From contig CAMLYN010000053.1 of assembly GCA_946491675.1 (NCBI GenBank), forward strand, positions 1 through 7,314: a DNA stretch of 7,314 nt, written 5' to 3'. Positions 1 through 6,465 of the stretch are shown here, in pieces (within the stretch, counting starts at the first letter, position 1; the number at the start of each line of letters is the position of its first letter). The notes under the pieces were generated by a model, which saw nothing but the letters and a program-made list of their open reading frames with translations, ran no database searches and was not told the DNA's origin. This stretch comes from an uncultured Mycoplasmatota bacterium (GTDB lineage: Bacteria > Bacillota_I > Bacilli_A > RF39 > UBA660). The position numbers were made by a program, and so were the translations under genes.

Positions 1-275
1 CAACAGTAGGATTGATAAGAATAGGAGAAATGTTATCAGGACAAAGTAGTAGTATATTAACTAATGGTTATACAGCAATAAGTAGTTATAATAATGCAAG
101 TGCATATTGGACAATGACATCATATACTAGTTCTTACGCTTGGAGCGTGCGCAACAGTGGTGACGCCAGCGGTTCTGTGTCCGGTGTGGGTGGTCTCCGT
201 GCAGTTATAGTGGTCAGCTCTGATGTCACCATTACCGGAGGTAATGGTACTTGGTCAAGTCCGTATCAGATATAA
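1..275 (+). CDS. C-terminal part of a pilin/lectin-like surface protein with a variable-repeat-like tail (5' end outside window)
   Basis: The reading frame is open from the left edge (first full codon at 3) and stops at TAA 273-275. The in-frame TTG at 12 and ATG at 27 are unlikely starts, because coding sequence (TVGLIRIGEMLSGQ) runs through them and no ribosome site precedes them. The visible protein is Ser/Thr/Gly-rich, has an AYWT motif (105-116), then AW (138-143), a Gly/Ser/Val-rich stretch, LRAV, and ends with SSDVTITGGNGTWSSPYQI. The order AYWT, AW, Gly-rich, (V/L)R(P/A)V, then GxGT.xxPY matches C-terminal domains of prepilin-like proteins known in gut Bacillota. It also parallels the gene at 6466 in this window. 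Codons before 120 are A/T-rich, while those from about 129 to 230 are GC-rich and A-poor. The product is probably a secreted or surface protein with a C-type-lectin-like fold. The N-terminal pilin signal is not visible here, so the pilin assignment rests on the paralogue. The function is unproven. Confidence 0.75.
   Translation, partial: TVGLIRIGEMLSGQSSSILTNGYTAISSYNNASAYWTMTSYTSSYAWSVRNSGDASGSVSGVGGLRAVIVVSSDVTITGGNGTWSSPYQI
129..230 (+). other. Variable-repeat-like GC-rich segment 1 (candidate DGR target region)
   Basis: By hand count, 131-230 is 58% G+C with only 13 adenines in 100 bases, inside a gene and genome that are otherwise A-rich. Of the 23 codons from 132 to 200, none ends in A and 19 end in C or T. 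The reading frame is intact across the patch, so this is not a frameshift or random insert. The segment lies between the AYWT motif and the LRAV motif, where variable repeats sit in C-type-lectin-fold DGR targets. Its start, 138-161, aligns without gaps to 7201-7224 (18 of 24 bases identical). The boundaries are approximate. The call as a DGR variable repeat is inference, because no template repeat is present to compare with. Confidence 0.55.
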
Positions 276-283
276 AATAAGAG

Positions 284-315
284 AAATGGCTTATAGATTT
301 ATAAGTCATTTTTAT
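284..315 (+). terminator. Rho-independent terminator after the left partial gene
   Basis: Bases 284-295 pair with 300-311 to form a 12-bp stem containing one G-T pair and a GATT loop, followed by a T run (309-313) and more T-rich sequence. It begins 9 nt after the stop codon at 273-275, as expected for the end of the plus-strand gene. The stop codon of the minus-strand flippase (312-314) abuts the stem. The same hairpin may therefore also end that convergent transcript, although the T run on the minus side is poorer. Confidence 0.8.
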
Positions 316-1601
316 ATATTTTTTTTAACTTCAATTATATGATGAATAGTAACATAAATAATATTAATACTGCTTGCTATTACTAAACTCCATAAACCTA
401 AACCCATGTTACAACAAATAATCAAACAAATTGTTCTTAAAATCATACCAACTAATGTCCCAAACATTGCTTGACTAGATTTACCAATCGCTTGTAAAGT
501 AGATGTTAGTGGTGATTGAATATAATGAAGCAGACAAATAGGAGCTAAAACTTTAATATAATTTATTCCCTCATTAGTATTAAAAATCAATTTTAAAGGT
601 ATTTCAGGAATTAAAGTAAAAATAATAGTGGCTGGAATACCAATTAGTAAAGAGAAGAATAAAGCTTGTTTAATTTTACTTTTAACATAACTATATTTTT
701 TATTGCTATATCCCTGACTTACAATAGGAAGTAATGCTTGTGATATCGCACCAGTAAAAAATGAAGGTAGTAAAATTAAAGGCATAACGTATCCATTTAA
801 AATACCATATTCTGTTAAAATATATTGATTGGAAAAACCAGTTTTAAGTAAAAAAAAGGTTAAGATAATTGGTTCAAAAAAAGCTCCAATTGTTCCAATT
901 AAACGACTACCAGTAGTAGGCAAACTTATTTCTAAAATATCTTTGATATTACTCAAATTAGGAGTAATATCATTTTTATTTAATTTAAAATTTTTAGGTA
1001 AAAAGAAGAATAAAATAATAATTGATGTTAATTCACTAATAATATTAGATAAAATTAAAAAAGCTACTGCATATTCTAATCCTTTCATTAAAAATAAAGG
1101 AGTAAATAAAATAATACTAATTAATCTAGTTATATCTTCAGTAATATTAGACACTACATGAGGAATCATTTTTTGTCTTCCAAAAAAATAACCTCTTAAA
1201 ATACCCGATATTGAAATAAAAGGTAAAACTAAACCGATAGCAATAATTGAATAATAACTACGAGGTTCATGAAGTAAATTATTAGCAATAAATCTTCCAC
1301 TAATTAAAATGGTTATCATAATTAAAATATTAATAATAATGGCAAGTGAAACAGCAGAAAAAACTAATTTTTTGTTATTTCTTTTATCTTCAGATACTAA
1401 TTTAGATATAGCGGTAGGAAGACCTAATGTACAAATAGCAATAAACAACATAAAAGTAGGATTTACTAGCATATATAAGCCAATTCCTTCAGTTCCAACT
1501 AATCTTGTCATAACAATTTTAATAATCATACTCAAAACTTTAGTTATAAATCCTCCAATAATTAAAATAAGTGTAGCTACAACAAATTTATTTTTTTTCA
1601 T
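312..1601 (-). CDS. SpoVB-type MOP-superfamily lipid-linked oligosaccharide flippase
   Basis: This is a 429-residue polytopic membrane protein, probably with about 12 transmembrane helices. The N-terminus (GGFITKVLSMIIKIVMTRLV, then GTEGIGLY near 36-43 and GLPTAISKLVSE near 60-71) is the SpoVB/MurJ-like polysaccharide-transporter signature. The RGYFFGRQKM segment at 136-145, followed by an SNITEDITRL stretch, is also typical of SpoVB. Members move lipid-linked sugar precursors across the cytoplasmic membrane; SpoVB itself acts in spore cortex formation. The gene starts at ATG 1601-1599 with AAGGTGA (1611-1605) just upstream. At 429 residues it is shorter than Bacillus SpoVB (about 520) and appears to lack the last pair of helices. 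It is transcribed away from the comN-rel run but lies beside it, as spoVB lies beside comN in Bacillus. Whether this organism sporulates cannot be told, so the substrate is uncertain and a cell-envelope role is equally possible. Confidence 0.85.
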   Translation of the reverse strand: MKKNKFVVATLILIIGGFITKVLSMIIKIVMTRLVGTEGIGLYMLVNPTFMLFIAICTLGLPTAISKLVSEDKRNNKKLVFSAVSLAIIINILIMITILISGRFIANNLLHEPRSYYSIIAIGLVLPFISISGILRGYFFGRQKMIPHVVSNITEDITRLISIILFTPLFLMKGLEYAVAFLILSNIISELTSIIILFFFLPKNFKLNKNDITPNLSNIKDILEISLPTTGSRLIGTIGAFFEPIILTFFLLKTGFSNQYILTEYGILNGYVMPLILLPSFFTGAISQALLPIVSQGYSNKKYSYVKSKIKQALFFSLLIGIPATIIFTLIPEIPLKLIFNTNEGINYIKVLAPICLLHYIQSPLTSTLQAIGKSSQAMFGTLVGMILRTICLIICCNMGLGLWSLVIASSINIIYVTIHHIIEVKKNI

Positions 1602-1609
1602 AAATCACC

Positions 1610-1638
1610 TTTAAAAATATTAAAATTTCTTATATAAT
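1610..1638 (+). promoter_or_regulatory. Possible sigma-A promoter reading towards the comN-rel run
   Basis: TATAAT at 1633-1638 is a perfect -10 box. A poor -35 match (TTTAAA, 1610-1615) lies 17 bp upstream. It sits in the divergent gap between the flippase start and the nuclease relic. It would produce a transcript through the relic into comN. The region is so AT-rich that chance matches are expected, and the minus-strand flippase promoter must lie in the same gap without a clear box. Confidence 0.3.
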
Positions 1639-1692
1639 ATATGTATAAGTTTAAAGAAATAAAACTGATTAATTTATTAGGGAAGTGTAATA

Positions 1693-1925
1693 ATGCTAGA
1701 AAATAATAGTCGATATTTTGAAATCTTAAACGATATTAAAAACACTTTAATAACTACAAGAAATAAAGTAATTGAGAGTACTAATAAAGATTTGATATTA
1801 AAGACATTAATAAACCAATTGGTGTAAGTGAATATAAAATTTTATCAGAAATACCATAATTTTTAGAAAATACACTACCTAGTATTAAAGATATTGAGAA
1901 AAGATTAGAAACTGACATTTTATAG
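1693..1925 (+). pseudogene. Remnant of a YhcG/DUF1016-family PDDEXK nuclease, internally deleted, frameshifted and with a stop
   Basis: From ATG 1693 a 44-codon frame reads MLENNSRYFEILNDIKNTLI followed by TTRNKVIESTNKDLIL, which resembles the start of the DUF1016 N-terminal domain (IK..I...R..V....N..L). It stops at TAA 1825-1827. In another frame, from 1803, the sequence reads DINKPIGVSEYKILSEIP, then a TAA stop at 1857-1859, then FLENTLPSIKDIEKRLETDI with a TAG at 1923-1925. RDINKPIGVSEYKL followed by an LP.....E tail is the familiar C-terminus of YhcG-type proteins, which are normally about 330-380 residues. Only the two ends remain, in different frames, with the middle (including the nuclease core) gone. 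The stop at 1857 sits where these proteins usually have Glu, so GAA to TAA is likely. YhcG-like genes are commonly found with restriction-modification and other mobile islands. No function is expected. The family call is from memory of motifs. Confidence 0.72.
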
Positions 1926-1962
1926 TTTAATGAAAATAATTGTTAAAAAGGAATGATAATAA

Positions 1963-2238
1963 ATGGATATCGAATTTAATAGTTTAGAAGAGTTATATAA
2001 TAGATTAAAACCGGCTTTAAATACTAAACAAAGAGAAATGATAAGAAATGGTTATAACTACATAAAAATAGAAGATATATGGAATTATTTAAAGGAGATA
2101 AAGTGGAAAAAAGCTAATAATTTATCTTTATATGAAATGGTAAGTGATGTTTTAAATATTGATGATATAGCTATTGATGGTTATTTAAAACAAAAACTAA
2201 ATTTAAAAAAAAGAGAAGTTTATTTTAAAGAAGAGTGA
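1963..2238 (+). CDS. comN: ComN-like post-transcriptional regulator
   Basis: This 91-residue soluble protein has the pattern LYNRLKPAL (11-19), GYNYIKIEDIWNYL (30-43), KWKKANNLSLYEMVSDVL (47-64) and a basic tail. It matches in length and order the small ComN/YrzD family (Post_transc_reg), whose Bacillus member has LYDQLKPAL, a GYN...E.LW.FL segment and a KW.KA...Y.LV.DI segment. In Bacillus, ComN acts after transcription on the comE late-competence transcript, but the wider role of the family is poorly known. The start ATG has AAGGA at 1948-1952, 10 nt upstream. The TGA stop is immediately followed by TAA. Only 4 nt separate it from rel, which suggests translational coupling. Placement between a spoVB homologue and rel/dtd agrees with the Bacillus neighbourhood and supports the call. 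Confidence 0.78.
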   Translation: MDIEFNSLEELYNRLKPALNTKQREMIRNGYNYIKIEDIWNYLKEIKWKKANNLSLYEMVSDVLNIDDIAIDGYLKQKLNLKKREVYFKEE

Positions 2239-2242
2239 TAAA

Positions 2243-4387
2243 ATGAAAGTAACAAAAATAAGTAGTTTTGAACAATTATATAAAAAACTACAAAAATACA
2301 TTAAAAATACTGAAGAATTAGAAGAAGTAAAAAAAGCCTATATTTTCGCTAATGAAAAACATAAAGGTCAAAAACGAGCTAGTGGAGAAAATTATATTAT
2401 TCATCCTTTGAATGTTGCTTATATTTTAAGTGATATTCATGCAGATAGTAAGACAATTGAAGCAGCACTACTTCATGATACAATTGAGGATTGTGATGTA
2501 ACTAAAGAAGAAATAGAAGAAAAATTTGGCCTAGAAGTAGCTAAATTAGTGGAAAGTATTACCAAAATTAATAAAATTAATTTTAGTGGTGATACTGAAG
2601 CAACTATTGCTAATCAAAGAAAAATATTAGTAGGAATGACTGAAGATGTAAGAGTTATTATTTTAAAGCTAGCTGATCGACTACATAATATGCGAACTTT
2701 ATGGGCTTTATCAGAAAAACGGCAAAAAGCTAATGCAAAGGAAACATTAGACATATTTACACCAATTGCTCATCGATTAGGTATTAATAGTATTAAGTCA
2801 GAATTAGAAGATTTATCTTTAAGATATTCTAAACCGGATGTTTATTATCAAATTGTTGAAAAATTAAATAAAACAAAGGTTGAAAGAGATAACTATATCG
2901 TTGAAATGATGGAAAGTGTTTCTAAAATATTAAATGACCATGGCGTAAAACATGAAATAAAAGGAAGAAGTAAGAGTATTTATAGTATTTATAAAAAATT
3001 AGATAAAGGTAAATCTTTTAATGAAATATATGATTTGTTAGCACTTCGTGTATTCGTTGATACAGAAGCTGAGTGTTATCAAGCATTAGGGTTAATTCAT
3101 TCAAAATTTAGACCAATTCCTAAACGTTTTAAAGATTATATTGCAATGCCAAAAACTAATATGTATCAATCGTTACATACAACGGTATTTGGTATTGATG
3201 GACAGTTATTTGAAATTCAAATTAGAACTTATGAAATGGATAAAGTAGCAGAAAATGGTATTGCATCTCACTGGTCATATAAAGAAGGAAAATCTAATAT
3301 GCAAAGTGAAATGGAACAAAAACTTCAGTTTTTTAGAGTTATTATGGAACTTAAAAATGAAGAAAATGATGAACAATTCGTCGATTCAGTTAAAGAAGAT
3401 GTTTTAAAAGATACTATTTATGTATTTACACCGATGGGTGATGTAATTGAATTACCAAATGGTTCAACACCAATCGATTTTGCTTATCGCGTTCATTCTA
3501 AAGTAGGAGATACAACCGTTGGAGCAATTGTTAATAATAACATTGTTCCCTTAGATTATAGATTAAAAGATAATGATATTGTTAAAATAAATACTAATAA
3601 AAGTTCAACACCTAGTAAAGAATGGTTAAATGTTGTCAAAACAACACAAGCTAAAAATAAAATTAAAGCATTCTTTAATAAAACAATTAAAGAAGACAAC
3701 CATAATAAAGGCGAAGATTTATTAAATAAAGAATTAAGAAAAAGAAAAATATCTAATGCAACATTTATGGAGAATATTGATAAAATATTAGATGAATTTA
3801 AATGCGCTGATATTAATGAACTATATATTAATATCGGTAATAATAAATATAGTGCAACACAAGTAGTTAATATTATTACTGATGAAAATATTACTAAAGA
3901 AGAATTAATTTTAAATAAAACTAAAGATAAAGAAGTATCTTTACCAAATGTTAAAAATGATATTATTGTTAAAGGAATTGATAATATTAAAGTTAATATT
4001 GCTTCTTGTTGTAAACCAATTCACGGTGATCGTATCGTTGGTTATATTACTAAAGGATATGGTATAACAGTTCATCGAATGGTTTGTCCTAACGTTAGTG
4101 AATTAAATGAACGATTAATTGATGTTAAATGGAATGATTTAATTACTAAAAAATATCCAACAAGTTTACTAATAAAATCTTTAGATAATAAAAATATTTT
4201 GATGGAAGTAGTTGCTAAAACTTCAAACAGTGATATTACGATTGAAAGTATTAAATCTTTATCTAGTGGTAGTGATTATATTTATCAAATTACGGTTTTA
4301 GTTGAAAATAAAGAAAGATTGACTAAATATATGAATGATTTAAGAATGATACCAAATATTTTAAGTGTTGAAAGGTTGATAAAGTGA
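2243..4387 (+). CDS. rel: Bifunctional (p)ppGpp synthetase/hydrolase, long RSH protein (Rel)
   Basis: This 714-residue protein makes the stringent-response alarmone from ATP and GDP/GTP and also degrades it. The hydrolase HD domain spans about 30-180, with H54, the HDTIED motif (78-83) and the LADRLHNMRTL segment (D145). The synthetase domain spans about 235-350, with R242, the RFKD motif (295-298, the type found in bifunctional Rel), YQSLHTTV (H312) and EIQIRT (E324). The regulatory half has a TGS domain (about 390-452), a helical linker, a zinc-finger-like/RIS segment with C589, C590, H611 and C615, and an ACT domain (about 639-714). Both catalytic centres look intact and the length is normal. 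Oddities at usually conserved synthetase positions are GRSKS in place of GRPKH (241-245), K294 in place of Gly before RFKD, and EMD in place of EMH (D333). It starts 4 nt after comN and overlaps dtd by 4 nt. The ribosome site is weak (AAGAAGAG), so coupling to comN is likely. Confidence 0.96.
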   Translation: MKVTKISSFEQLYKKLQKYIKNTEELEEVKKAYIFANEKHKGQKRASGENYIIHPLNVAYILSDIHADSKTIEAALLHDTIEDCDVTKEEIEEKFGLEVAKLVESITKINKINFSGDTEATIANQRKILVGMTEDVRVIILKLADRLHNMRTLWALSEKRQKANAKETLDIFTPIAHRLGINSIKSELEDLSLRYSKPDVYYQIVEKLNKTKVERDNYIVEMMESVSKILNDHGVKHEIKGRSKSIYSIYKKLDKGKSFNEIYDLLALRVFVDTEAECYQALGLIHSKFRPIPKRFKDYIAMPKTNMYQSLHTTVFGIDGQLFEIQIRTYEMDKVAENGIASHWSYKEGKSNMQSEMEQKLQFFRVIMELKNEENDEQFVDSVKEDVLKDTIYVFTPMGDVIELPNGSTPIDFAYRVHSKVGDTTVGAIVNNNIVPLDYRLKDNDIVKINTNKSSTPSKEWLNVVKTTQAKNKIKAFFNKTIKEDNHNKGEDLLNKELRKRKISNATFMENIDKILDEFKCADINELYINIGNNKYSATQVVNIITDENITKEELILNKTKDKEVSLPNVKNDIIVKGIDNIKVNIASCCKPIHGDRIVGYITKGYGITVHRMVCPNVSELNERLIDVKWNDLITKKYPTSLLIKSLDNKNILMEVVAKTSNSDITIESIKSLSSGSDYIYQITVLVENKERLTKYMNDLRMIPNILSVERLIK

Positions 4388-4821
4388 AACTAGTTGTTCA
4401 AAGAAGTAAAGAATCAAGTGTGTCAGTTGATAAAAAAATAGTTGGTGAAATAAACTTTGGATTAGTTGTTTTAGTTGGTTTTACTCATACTGATACCTTA
4501 GATGATATTAAATATTTAGTTAAAAAATTAGTTAATCTTCGTATTTTTGACGATGAAAATCATATTATGAATAAATCATTATTAGATGTAAATGGTAGTA
4601 TTTTATCAATTTCACAATTTACTTTGTATGCTGATACAAAAAAAGGAAATAGACCAAGTTATATTAATTCAATGAAAGCAAATGAAGCCAGTAAGATGTA
4701 TGATTTATTTAATGAAGAATTAAGAAAATATAATATTAATATTCAAACCGGTATTTTTCAAGCTGATATGTCAGTTAATATAATTAATGATGGTCCGGTT
4801 ACAATTATTTTAGAAAGCTAA
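4384..4821 (+). CDS. dtd: D-aminoacyl-tRNA deacylase (D-Tyr-tRNA deacylase)
   Basis: This 145-residue cytosolic enzyme hydrolyses D-amino acids (and mischarged Gly) from tRNA, acting as a proofreading step that keeps D-residues out of translation. The family motifs are present: MKLVVQRSKESSVSV at the start, NLRIFDD (51-57), the catalytic SQFT (77-80, in SQFTLYAD), KKGNRPSY (86-93) and the Gly-cisPro motif NDGPVT (135-140). The length is exactly as expected. The start is GTG 4384, whose GTGA overlaps the rel stop, with GAAAGG 4369-4374 upstream. The usual GxFGA before the C-terminal strand reads GIFQA here (Q126), which is unusual but outside the two named motifs. The rel-dtd pairing is classic for Bacillota. 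Confidence 0.96.
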   Translation: MKLVVQRSKESSVSVDKKIVGEINFGLVVLVGFTHTDTLDDIKYLVKKLVNLRIFDDENHIMNKSLLDVNGSILSISQFTLYADTKKGNRPSYINSMKANEASKMYDLFNEELRKYNINIQTGIFQADMSVNIINDGPVTIILES

Positions 4822-4836
4822 TATAGGAGGCGTTAT

Positions 4837-5895
4837 ATGATTAAAAATAAATTAGATTTTAAATTAATCAACATTGCTTTGATTGCTATTATTTGTTTCT
4901 TTATTTATCAATCAGGAGCTTTATGGTTGGGAATTTTAGATAAAATATTAAAAATTATTTTACCTTTATTGGCAGGATTTGTTATTGCTTACGCATTATA
5001 TCCTCTTTTAGAATCTTTGGTTAAACATAAAATTCCTAAAGGATTAGGTGTTGGAATTATCATTGTGGCTGTTATAGCTATTATTGCTACAATATTAGTT
5101 TTATTAGTGCCACTTTTATCTAATCAAATTTTAAGTTTAATTGATTCTTTAATTGTTTTTATAAAAGAAGTATCAGCTAATTTTAATATTGATTTAGGTA
5201 ATTTTGGAGATACATTAATGAATACTTTTAATCAGATAATTACTAATGTCGGTAAATTTGTATCTGATGGAGCAGTTAAAACAATAAATACTTCAATTAA
5301 TGTTATAACTAATGTCTTTATTGCTTTAGCTTCTAGTGTTTATTTTTTGTTAGATATGGATAAAATAAGAAGAAGTATTAAAGCATTTTTAGCTAGTAAA
5401 TCTAAAAAACTATATGAATATGTTGCTACTTTAGATACAGAAATAAAAAATTATATTAAAGGTTTTTTAATTATTGTTTGTATTAGTTTCTTTGAATATA
5501 CTCTAGTTTATTATATAATTGGTCATCCTAATGCTTTACTTTTAGGATTCCTATCTGGTTTAGGTAACTTTGTTCCTTATTTTGGAGGTATATTTGTTCA
5601 AGTAATTGGTGTTGTAACAGGGTTTACTATTAGCCCAGCTTTAGGATTAACAGTTATTATTGTTACACTTATTACTTCGATGATTGATTCTTATGTTTTA
5701 AATCCATTAGTTTATGGTAAGAGTAATCAAGTTCATCCGATTGTCGTAATTGCTGCTGTATTTGGTGGGGGTATTTTATTTGGTTTTATGGGAATTATTA
5801 TTGCCTTACCACTTTCAATTTTAATTATTACAAGTTATAAATTTTATGATAAAAATAGAAAGGAGTTAGAACTTGCTAAAAGAAATTCAAAATAG
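4837..5895 (+). CDS. AI-2E family transporter-like membrane protein
   Basis: This 352-residue protein has about eight hydrophobic helices. A hairpin lies at roughly 11-55, a helix at 70-95, and an amphipathic soluble stretch at 96-150. A helix at 155-172 ends in YFLLDMDKIRRSI, and the remaining helices lie between 208 and 335. Family landmarks are YIKGF (206-210), LGNFVPYFGGI (242-252), DSYVLNPLVYGKSNQVHP (284-301) and the Gly-rich FGGGILFGFMG run (309-319). The family (PF01594) is named for TqsA, linked to autoinducer-2 export, but members also include Na+/H+ antiporters and the sporulation protein YtvI, so the substrate cannot be assigned. A strong AGGAGG site lies just before the ATG, 15 nt after dtd. 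The 3' end overlaps the nitroreductase by 23 nt. It is probably co-transcribed with rel and dtd, although no functional link is evident. Confidence 0.88.
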   Translation: MIKNKLDFKLINIALIAIICFFIYQSGALWLGILDKILKIILPLLAGFVIAYALYPLLESLVKHKIPKGLGVGIIIVAVIAIIATILVLLVPLLSNQILSLIDSLIVFIKEVSANFNIDLGNFGDTLMNTFNQIITNVGKFVSDGAVKTINTSINVITNVFIALASSVYFLLDMDKIRRSIKAFLASKSKKLYEYVATLDTEIKNYIKGFLIIVCISFFEYTLVYYIIGHPNALLLGFLSGLGNFVPYFGGIFVQVIGVVTGFTISPALGLTVIIVTLITSMIDSYVLNPLVYGKSNQVHPIVVIAAVFGGGILFGFMGIIIALPLSILIITSYKFYDKNRKELELAKRNSK

Positions 5896-6370
5896 AAGAA
5901 GTATTCGAAATTATTTAACCGACGAAATAACAAAAGAGGAGGTTTTAGAGTTATTAAAGGCTGGTACAATGGCACCTTCAGCTAAAAATAATCAACCTTG
6001 GCGTTTTGTTATTGTTTCAACTGATACTAAAAATAAAATCAGTAATAAAATGGTGGAGTTAGTCGGGCCTAATAAAACAGCTGAAGTTATTAAAACTGTT
6101 CCTTATTTAGTTTTAGTCTATAATAAAGATAATGAATATTTTAATCATTTATCGATTGGAGCAGCAATTGAAAATATTTTATTAGAAGCAACTAATAGAG
6201 GATTAGGTACTTTATGGATTGGCTATATTAAAAAAATTGAAGATTATGTCAAAGAATTAGTTGATATTGATTATGAATTAGTATCAGCTATCGCTATTGG
6301 CGTTAAAAATGAAAACCCAATTGCTCGACCACGATTAAATTTAGAAGATGTTTTAATTGATAAGAATTAA
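5873..6370 (+). CDS. Small FMN-dependent nitroreductase-family oxidoreductase
   Basis: This 165-residue soluble flavoprotein has the nitroreductase signatures. RRSIRNY (8-14) supplies the phosphate-binding Arg residues. APSAKNNQPWRFV (34-46) forms the FMN/substrate loop. SIGAAIENILLEATNRGLGTLWIG (94-117) is the long central helix plus the Gly-rich turn, and AIAIGVKNENP leads to ARPR near 151-154. Members reduce nitro compounds, quinones or related acceptors with NAD(P)H, usually as homodimers. The natural substrate is unknown. The protein is at the short end of the family but complete. The start is TTG 5873, chosen because AAAGGAG (5859-5865) lies 7 nt upstream and the family motif RRS(I/V)R normally begins within about 10 residues of the start. 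It overlaps the preceding gene by 23 nt and ends the plus-strand run. Confidence 0.93.
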   Translation: MLKEIQNRRSIRNYLTDEITKEEVLELLKAGTMAPSAKNNQPWRFVIVSTDTKNKISNKMVELVGPNKTAEVIKTVPYLVLVYNKDNEYFNHLSIGAAIENILLEATNRGLGTLWIGYIKKIEDYVKELVDIDYELVSAIAIGVKNENPIARPRLNLEDVLIDKN

Positions 6371-6395
6371 AGTATTTTTAATAGTTTAATATAAT
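6367..6395 (+). promoter_or_regulatory. Possible promoter of the prepilin-like gene
   Basis: TATAAT at 6390-6395 is a perfect -10 box with a weak -35 (TTAAAG, 6367-6372) at 17 bp. It lies in the 95-nt gap between the nitroreductase stop and the ATG at 6466, leaving a leader of about 60 nt. The gap holds only short A/T hairpins (for example GTAAA/TTTAC around 6423-6437) and no convincing terminator for the upstream run. Read-through from the operon is therefore also possible. Confidence 0.35.
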
Positions 6396-6465
6396 ATGTA
6401 GTTTGATTTTTAACTTTTTACTGTAAAAAAAATTTACAAAAAGAAGAATTATTTAGGGTGAACAT

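Noticed and set aside
829..1614. Plus-strand open frames at 829-1161 and 1309-1614
   Set aside because: They lie antisense within the well-supported flippase gene, have Lys/Ile-rich low-complexity translations and no ribosome sites. They are shadows of AT-rich coding sequence.
1894..1926. Promoter just upstream of comN (TTGAGA with TATAGT)
   Set aside because: The boxes are 21 bp apart, too far for a standard sigma-A promoter, and no better pairing is visible. Chance matches are frequent at this base composition.
2236..4387. TGA used as tryptophan (mycoplasma code 4)
   Set aside because: All visible tryptophans are TGG and no in-frame TGA occurs inside any gene. TGA is the natural end of comN and rel, although a second stop follows closely in both cases, so this is support rather than proof.
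6371..6465. Rho-independent terminator after the nitroreductase
   Set aside because: Only 4-5 bp all-A/T or near all-A/T stems can be formed (for example AGTT/AACT around 6400-6415). None is stable enough to call.
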